From the NCBI GenBank assembly GCA_037157565.1, contig JAZHRO010000013.1:39312501-39376500 (forward strand): a stretch of DNA of 64,000 bases, in the 5' to 3' direction. Made by a program: the position numbers and the translations under genes. The DNA is from Thalassia testudinum (lineage: Eukaryota > Streptophyta > Magnoliopsida > Alismatales > Hydrocharitaceae). Below the pieces are notes generated by a model that was not told the DNA's origin, made no database searches, and saw only the letters and a program-made list of their open reading frames with translations. This document shows, piece after piece, positions 58,207 through 64,000 of this stretch (position 1 is its first letter; each line of letters begins with the position of its first letter).

Positions 58207-59764
58207 TGTTACGACCCGGTTCTCGAATCGCTACAGGACATGAGACTGGACCAACTCGATTGATCCCAAGACCCAGTCGTCCAACGTGAAAGTAACTAAA
58301 AAGCAGGAAAATAAACCACATTCACTATGCTAAGCAACTAACAGTAACAAAAGTACGGCAGTAAAGAAGTAAAACTACTACAGTACACACCACCACAGCA
58401 GTAGAAAAGTAACCAGGTACAGGAATATAAAGTACAGAATGTAAGAGTACAGAGGTGCAAGAAACTACTCCCAACAACAGAATATAGTACAACAAGAAGC
58501 TACAACTACTAGGCTCTACTGGGCCCAGCACCCTCTGCAGCCATAGGTTCTGGCTGCTCAACACCTGGACCTGAAAAGGGGTTATGAGTAGAAAACGTCA
58601 GCAAACGCTGAGTAGAGTGGCAACCAACTAACTAAAGCAGTAAAGGTGGACAGGTAGCTGTTGTTTTTCAATTACTTTCTTTAACTAATTATTCTTTTTC
58701 ACCACTTGATTTATTTATCAGGTCTCTTTCTTGATCTCGAATGTTCCTCGTGGGAACGATCTTGATTGCAGTCTTTTCCGAGGAGTAGAAGGCGCACGTC
58801 GTCCTCTCCTGGCCGGGAGAGTCCCCCGTGGTGATCCTATACCCAATCAACCACCTCAAGGTCACGGGCAGACGTAACGGTGACTACGGCACGCGCAATA
58901 AACGCACGGGTAGCTTCCCTGCATTGGCACACAGTCAATCGTTTCCATTAGCGGGTGTGTCCAAAGCACAGCACGGAACCAGTATAGGGCCTAGCCCTCT
59001 CAGTAATAGGGATCTAGCCCTAAGAACCAAACAGGGGTCTCACCCCTCTAAAGTCCGCGTACCCTCGCCTGACTACCCTACTTTGCCCAGTGGGCCTAGG
59101 AAGTCTATGTAGGGTGGCTAGCTGAACCCCGGGTCCCATGGGGTGGCTAGCTCTCCCCCTACACTAGTAGCTCTCCCCAGTATTGTGTATGCGAGGGCCA
59201 AGAAGTTGGTACAGAGTGGCCAATCCTAACCCCGGGTCCCAACCCAAGGGCAGCTAGCTCTGCTCTGCACTAAACAGGGGGACAGTTGCTCTCCTTGGTA
59301 CTCCGTACTCAAGGGCCAGCTCACTTCCCCACTCACATTTCCAGATCCATTCCATTTATTTCCAAGAGCTCTACTCCTAATTCCCCGTAGGGTTCATGCT
59401 CATATTCCTTATGCCATTCCATACCATGTTTCATCATTTCTAATTCCATTCTCAGGTTATACACATGCAACATGTAATTCTATCGTTCACATTTCCATAT
59501 TCAGGTTATTCACAGGTAGCTCGTGTTTCCAACATTCACCTTTCCATTTCCAAATTATATACATGCAACTCATATTATGTCATTTCACGTGTGCAACAGG
59601 AAAGTTACATACAACAGTTAACTAGTACAAGTACTACATATTTCGTAGGCAACTGTTATTCATTTACAGGCAATTGTTATCATTCTATCTACTCATTCAA
59701 GACTGCAATCCATTCATTCAATACAGACATTCGAGTATTTCTTGCCCAAGGATTCATGCCATAC
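58207..59764 (-). repeat. Tekay-family LTR, interrupted by element E
   Basis: TGTTACGACCCGG start (TSD candidate ACCTC at 58202-58206), then the familiar blocks GACTGCAATC..., GGAACCAGTATAGGG. It breaks off at 59764 where the E LTR begins; the rest should reappear right of the window. Confidence 0.88.
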
Positions 59765-60473
59765 TGTTGAACGTACGAATTGAATCGCTAATGTTAACGT
59801 GTTCAGTTTTAGAGAACCTGTCGTTGTAGTTTGAAAGCGAAGAATTTGTGTTCAACAAGTAAAATTTATACCGAAATGAAAATTCCGGGTCGAACACAGG
59901 GAGGCGGACGTTTAATTTAAAAACTACACGTTTCTTTTTATTTGTCACGAAGTAATTCAATTTAAAACTATCTAATTAGTTACAATAAATAGAAGAGAGA
60001 GAGAGGGCAAGAGAGAGAGAGAATATTACACAAAGAATTTATCATTAGGGGGATTTTTTCATTACAACCAGAAAGTATAAAACAATTACACTAGAAAGCG
60101 ATAAATTTACTCTAGAAAGCATTAAAAGAATGGAGGGAGAAATGTCCTCCTCGATGGTCGCTTGGAGGACGAGTAGAACTACATTAGAAGGCAGTAAATC
60201 TATACTAGAAAGCAGTAAAAAGAATAGAGAGAGAGAAATCCTCCTCGACGGTCTCTTGGAGGACGAGCCGGACGGGATGACACCTGGACGAAGGAGAACG
60301 AAGCAGCACGCCGTCGTCGTCGCGGGATCCACTTCCGAAGGGGGACGAAAATTTGGACTTTATCTCGCGAGAAGCATCCCGGGTGTGGGATAAGCTTCTC
60401 TTGAGCTTTGGAGGGGTAGAGAAGAGAAGGAAAGGATGAGAATTTCGTATGGAGGGGGTCTCCTTTTATAGTT

Positions 60474-60480
60474 GCAAGGA
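60474..60480 (-). promoter_or_regulatory. TATA box of E LTR
   Basis: Minus strand CTATAAAAGGAGACCCCC. Confidence 0.6.
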
Positions 60481-60615
60481 GTGGGGGCAAAATGGATATT
60501 ACAACTTTAAAATAATAAATGAGGGGTCTTTAGTGACCGATAAATCCGTCACTAAAACCTCCTTCGTGGGCGTCGTGGGCGGCTCGCGCGCGCCTGCGCA
60601 AGTCCACTGAGCCTC

Positions 60616-60649
60616 AGCCGTCCGATCGCGAGATCGGACGGCTTAAGTC
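60616..60649 (-). repeat. LTR hairpin module (E LTR)
   Basis: AGCCGTCCGATC (60616-60627), loop GCGA, GATCGGACGGCT (60632-60643), then TAAGTC. Perfect 12-bp stem; sense strand CTTAAGCCGTCCGATC. It lies about 150 bp before the TATA box. Confidence 0.9.
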
Positions 60650-60784
60650 ACGCCTTCACTCGCTGCGCTGCGCGCCCTCCCGCGCGTACGATGCTGCGTG
60701 ACACCGCACGTTCAATCACGCGTGAATGCTATCAAGATCAAGATCCAACGCCCGCCCGCGCTCAATCGCCCGCGCCTTCCAGCC

Positions 60785-60851
60785 TCTGCTGTGGCTCGAA
60801 CCCGCGCTCGCCGCTCGAGTAAGCGCGCTCAACCGCTGCGCTACGGGGCGC
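60785..60851 (-). other. tRNA-like sequence with A and B boxes
   Basis: Minus strand GCGCCCCGTAGCGCAGCGG, TTGAGCGC, then CTCGAGCGGCGAG, then GCGGGTTCGAGCC. A box TAGCGCAGCGG and B box GGTTCGAGCC are properly ordered and spaced for RNA polymerase III. There is no normal 5-bp anticodon stem or acceptor pairing, so it is a tRNA relic or SINE-like head captured in the LTR, not a working tRNA gene. Confidence 0.5.
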
Positions 60852-61446
60852 GGATGGTCGAGCAGACGCTTTTAGTTGCGGCTGACCACAGTCGTTGGAT
60901 CAAGATCCAATGGCGGAGAGCGAGCGGGTGCGGGGCTTCATAGAATGTAAGCGGCCGTTTGGGCGGGCGAGATGGTTCCACGTGTCGCCATCTTGGCCGT
61001 CCATCTTCTGGAAGTTGTAGATGGTGCCTCGGATGTCGGATTGACTCGATTTTTGTGTCGTTGGGATGCGATCGTTGATCCGAATTCATTCGTGTGGTCG
61101 GATTTGTCATCTGAAGTGCGGATTTACACCATCCTTGCCCTTCATCTTCTGGGGTTCCCCGGTCACTATCTGATGCTATGGATGCCTGATTAGGGCGATC
61201 GTGGAGTCGTTGAACTCCAATCGTCGCCCTGATCACATTCATACGGTTGGATCTTTGATCTGATGCCCCGATAAAATGTTTGCCCTGTGCAAGCACATAA
61301 AAGGAGACAATTAACCTCCATTTTATTCAAACTACTCTAAATGCAAGATGATGCATGTTATGCAATATTTATATCATGAAATGCAATCCTATACTTAAGA
61401 ACATGCATAAATAGACATCTTAAGTAGTGTAAATGTGTTTACATCA

Positions 61447-61463
61447 TACCCCCATGCATATCT
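61447..61463 (-). other. 3' polypurine tract of element E
   Basis: Minus strand AGATATGCATGGGGGTA directly before TGATGTAAAC. Confidence 0.85.
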
Positions 61464-62823
61464 TTTGCTAGTCCCTAGCAAAAACTATATGCTATTTATA
61501 AAAAAATTTGGTTGGATTATTTGGACCTGAGTTTTTTTCAATCATTAAGAAATTGTCTACTTAGGAACTGAACTTTCAAAGACACAATAGTGCCTGGGTA
61601 TCAGCCAAAATGCAGACCGCCTCAAGCCTCGCCTTATTCATAGAAAAATTTCTTTTTCTTTTTACTCTTTTCAAATTTTTTTGGATTTTCAAATTTTAGG
61701 GTTTAAGAGTGGCTTTCTATGGCCGTTCAACTCACCCAAGATTTGATGAGAACCCTAAGCTTTAAGCATCTTATTGTGATTGTGATAGACTCGTTGACCG
61801 GTAATTAAAATGGACTTCGGATTTCTACGCCTCTAGGTGACCTCAAAAAGACTTCTGCCTAATTGTGTATCTTTACAACTGGTAGCTTTCTCCCTACTTT
61901 TATTTTTTTTACGGGGTCAACACAAGGGTGAATCCAGTGTATATTTCCCCGATTTATTCTACTTCTCCGCTTCTTCCTAAGTGTTTTGGAAATTTTTGGT
62001 GCATTTACTGAGCTGGGTTCTGGACAACCGGTCGATGAGCTGTTACCACCGACAACTTGCCACCCATACTCATGCGGCGAATTGTGGCGTATTTCTTTTT
62101 GTTCTTTTCTCCTTTTCTTTTTGATTTTTTTTTTTTTAAGTAGGTGGCTTCCCTAGTCTAAGATTTACCTAAGGGCAGGTAAAGGAGAAAGGTCCAGTGA
62201 CTGGGCTCTGGACAACCTACCTATGGGTTGTTACCCACGATAACTTGCCAGCCGCATCACCCTAGAAGGTTTATTAGCTACCCAAATTCTGTTAGAATCG
62301 TCGAGCAACGAGTCAGTGCAAAGAAAGTGTGTCGATGCTTAAAACTCAGAAATTCCCTCAAATCAGAGGGTGGGTTGATAAGTTGTGTACTTATGACTCA
62401 AACTTATTTATTCCAATTATAATAGAATTAAGATGGCGAGGACTCAAAGACAAATCTACATTTTAGTGGATACACAGGCTAATTAAGTCGAAAGACCTGA
62501 AGGGTCTTTGTGTTCAGATCCTAATGTAAAATTTCTTAGAATCGAAAAGTCCTAATGTCCAACTAATCCTTCCTAAATTTTATTTTTATATAACTAAGAA
62601 GAGAAAAACAATTTGTATAGATTTCACAAAGCTGACCAAATAATTCAAAAATTAATCCACCCCCCATGCCTAGCTGATGCAATGTCCTCATTGAAAAAGA
62701 GACATGAAAGAAAGGGTATAATATGAAAGATGTCACTTGGATATGAAGCTCGTATCAGCCTTGTGTTATATGTACAACTGCTGAGTTTAATGCCGTCAGC
62801 TAGGCAAAGTCCAGCCAAAGAAG
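61464..62823 (-). other. 3' non-coding region of element E
   Basis: No gene. Internal purine tract GCTAGGCATGGGGGGTGG on the minus strand at about 62660-62680, preceded by CAATGAGGACATTGC, as in B and C. Two related blocks with GGGCTCTGGACAACC / GGTTCTGGACAACC occur at 62015-62060 and 62200-62250. Confidence 0.65.
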
Positions 62824-64000
62824 TCACAGAATGGCTAGAGCAACAGAGTCTGAGACGAGTTCTGGAAGATTACGGTCAACAACAGGCTTCAAACGTTGAT
62901 CGTTGACTTTAAAGGTGTTACCCGTCTTTCGGTCAGAAATTTGAACGGCACCATTTGAAAAAATAAGATCAATTATGAATGGGCCATTCCATTTAGATCT
63001 AAGTTTGCCAGGAAAGAGCTTAAGTTTAGAATCGAATAACCAGACCTTTTGGTTTGGCTCAAAGCTCTTGCGGGAAATCAATTGATCATGTGGAGCTTTG
63101 GTCCGAGCCTTGCAGATCTTGGCATTCTCATAAGCATCATTTCTAAGCTCCTCCAACTCAGATAGTTGGAGTTTCCTGGTCTTCCCAGCTAGATTCAGAT
63201 CTAAATTGCATTGTTTGATTGCCCAGAATGCCCTGTGTTCAATCTCTACGGGTAGATGGCACGCCTTTTCATACACCAAACGGAATGGAGACATGCCGAT
63301 CTGCGTTTTATACGTCGTACGGTCGGCCCAAAGAGTATCCTCAAGTTTTTGAGTCCAATCCTTGCGATTAGGCCTAACCGTTTTTTGCAGAATGTTCTTG
63401 AACTCTCGATTGGAGATCTCAGCTTGTCCATTCATCTGGGGATGGTAAGGTGTGGAAATTCGATGATTAACCCCGTATTTGGCCAATAAATTCTGGAATT
63501 ATGCATTAGTAAAATGATTGCCACCATCACTGATGATAGCCCTTAGAATCCCGAACCTACTGAAGATATTGTTCTTGACAAAATTGTGACCACCTCAATC
63601 CATTTAGACACATAATCAACAGCAACAGGAATGTACTGATGTCCAAATGAAGGGATAAAGGGTCCCATGAAATCGATGCCCCAAACATCGAAAATTTCTA
63701 CAGGAAGAATAGGGTTTAGGGGCATCATGTCTCTCTTAGTTATATTCCCGAGTGACTGACATCTAGAACATGACCTTGAGAAGTCCTGGGCATCCTTGAA
63801 TAAAGACGGCCAATAGAAGCCAGATTGCAAGAATTTTGCAGCCGTCTTTCTCCCGGAGAAATGTCCACCACACCCAGATGCATGGCAGAACTCGAGTATA
63901 CTATTGAATTCATTCTCCGGTATGCATCGGCGAATAATCTGATCAGAGCCGATGCGATACAGTTCAGGGTCCTCCCAAAAGTAGTATTTGGCCTCAGATT
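62824..64000 (-). pseudogene. Athila-type integrase of element E
   Basis: Read from the right edge: zinc-binding region with FCHASGCGGHFSG and CSRCQS, core first Asp in WGIDFMGPF, second in ISDGGNHF, then HPQMNGQAEISNREFK with the catalytic Glu, and the C-terminal region WNGPFIIDLI ending ALAIL at 62824. A frameshift near 63585 and a TAA near 63499 inactivate it. The N-terminal edge is outside the window. Confidence 0.88.

Larger units (their letters stand above)
59765..61446 (-). repeat. 3' LTR of element E
   Basis: 1682 bp, minus strand TGATGTAAACAC to CGTTCAACA. Carries GGGTCGAACACAGGGAGGCGG (complement of the U5 TTCGACC block), a TATA box, a hairpin and a tRNA-like segment. Confidence 0.82.
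59765..64000 (-). mobile_element. Athila-like element E, 3' part
   Basis: Minus orientation: integrase (64000-62824), 3' region with internal purine tract, final purine tract, 3' LTR. Runs off the right edge. Keeps pol, so it belongs to an originally autonomous lineage. Confidence 0.87.

Overview
This is repeat-rich nuclear DNA from a land plant, almost certainly a flowering plant. Evidence: LTR retrotransposons of plant-type lineages (Athila-group and Tekay/Del chromovirus Ty3/gypsy, plus a SIRE/Maximus-like copia LTR), primer-binding sites of plant type, LTR insertions with 5-bp target duplications, and a single host gene, an intronless GC-rich SAUR (small auxin-up RNA) gene. The GC-rich, Ala/Arg-rich SAUR would fit a monocot, but this is only a hint. 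No bacterial, organellar, rRNA or CRISPR sequence was seen.

Layout. 1-5984: 3' part of a non-autonomous Athila-type element (called B) with one long ORF of unknown function, a polypurine tract and a 2.7-kb 3' LTR; it sits inside the 5' LTR of a decayed Tekay-type element. 5985-16229: that Tekay element (gag, protease, RT, RNase H, part of integrase), split by two solo LTRs of its own family in opposite orientation (7315-9952, TSD GTTCC; 11226-13906, TSD CCTTG). 16230-26604: a rearranged second copy of the same neighbourhood: a B fragment joined directly to Tekay RT-INT-chromodomain, carrying a solo copia-like LTR (21110-22864, TSD CTCCT) and ending in a truncated Tekay LTR. 26605-35920: a retrotransposon-poor host island with the SAUR gene (31798-32283, minus), flanked by inverted copies of a foldback element, then a CACTA-like subterminal repeat block and a CCA/CCT-rich simple-sequence tract. 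35921-43535: truncated Tekay LTRs, the 5' end of another Athila-like element (G, minus) and large TA/TATATACA microsatellites. 44820-54909: an intact, young non-autonomous LTR element (C, minus, 10,090 bp, 2.78-kb LTRs, TSD GTAGT) with one 621-codon ORF and no gag-pol; it lies in the 5' LTR of an Athila-like element D (plus) whose decayed gag follows to 58206. 58207-64000: a Tekay LTR broken by Athila-like element E (minus), whose 3' LTR and integrase are in the window.

How it works together. B and C belong to one family that keeps the parts needed in cis (LTR promoter, primer site, leader, purine tracts) but has a novel acidic ORF starting exactly where gag starts in D. The D leader is homologous to the C leader, so D-type elements are the likely source of trans-acting Gag-Pol. 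The other notable signal is a hairpin module (sense form TTTAAGACGTCTGAT, loop, inverse) found in the LTRs of Tekay, Athila-type B, C, D and E, and in the copia-like solo LTR, although these LTRs are otherwise unrelated.
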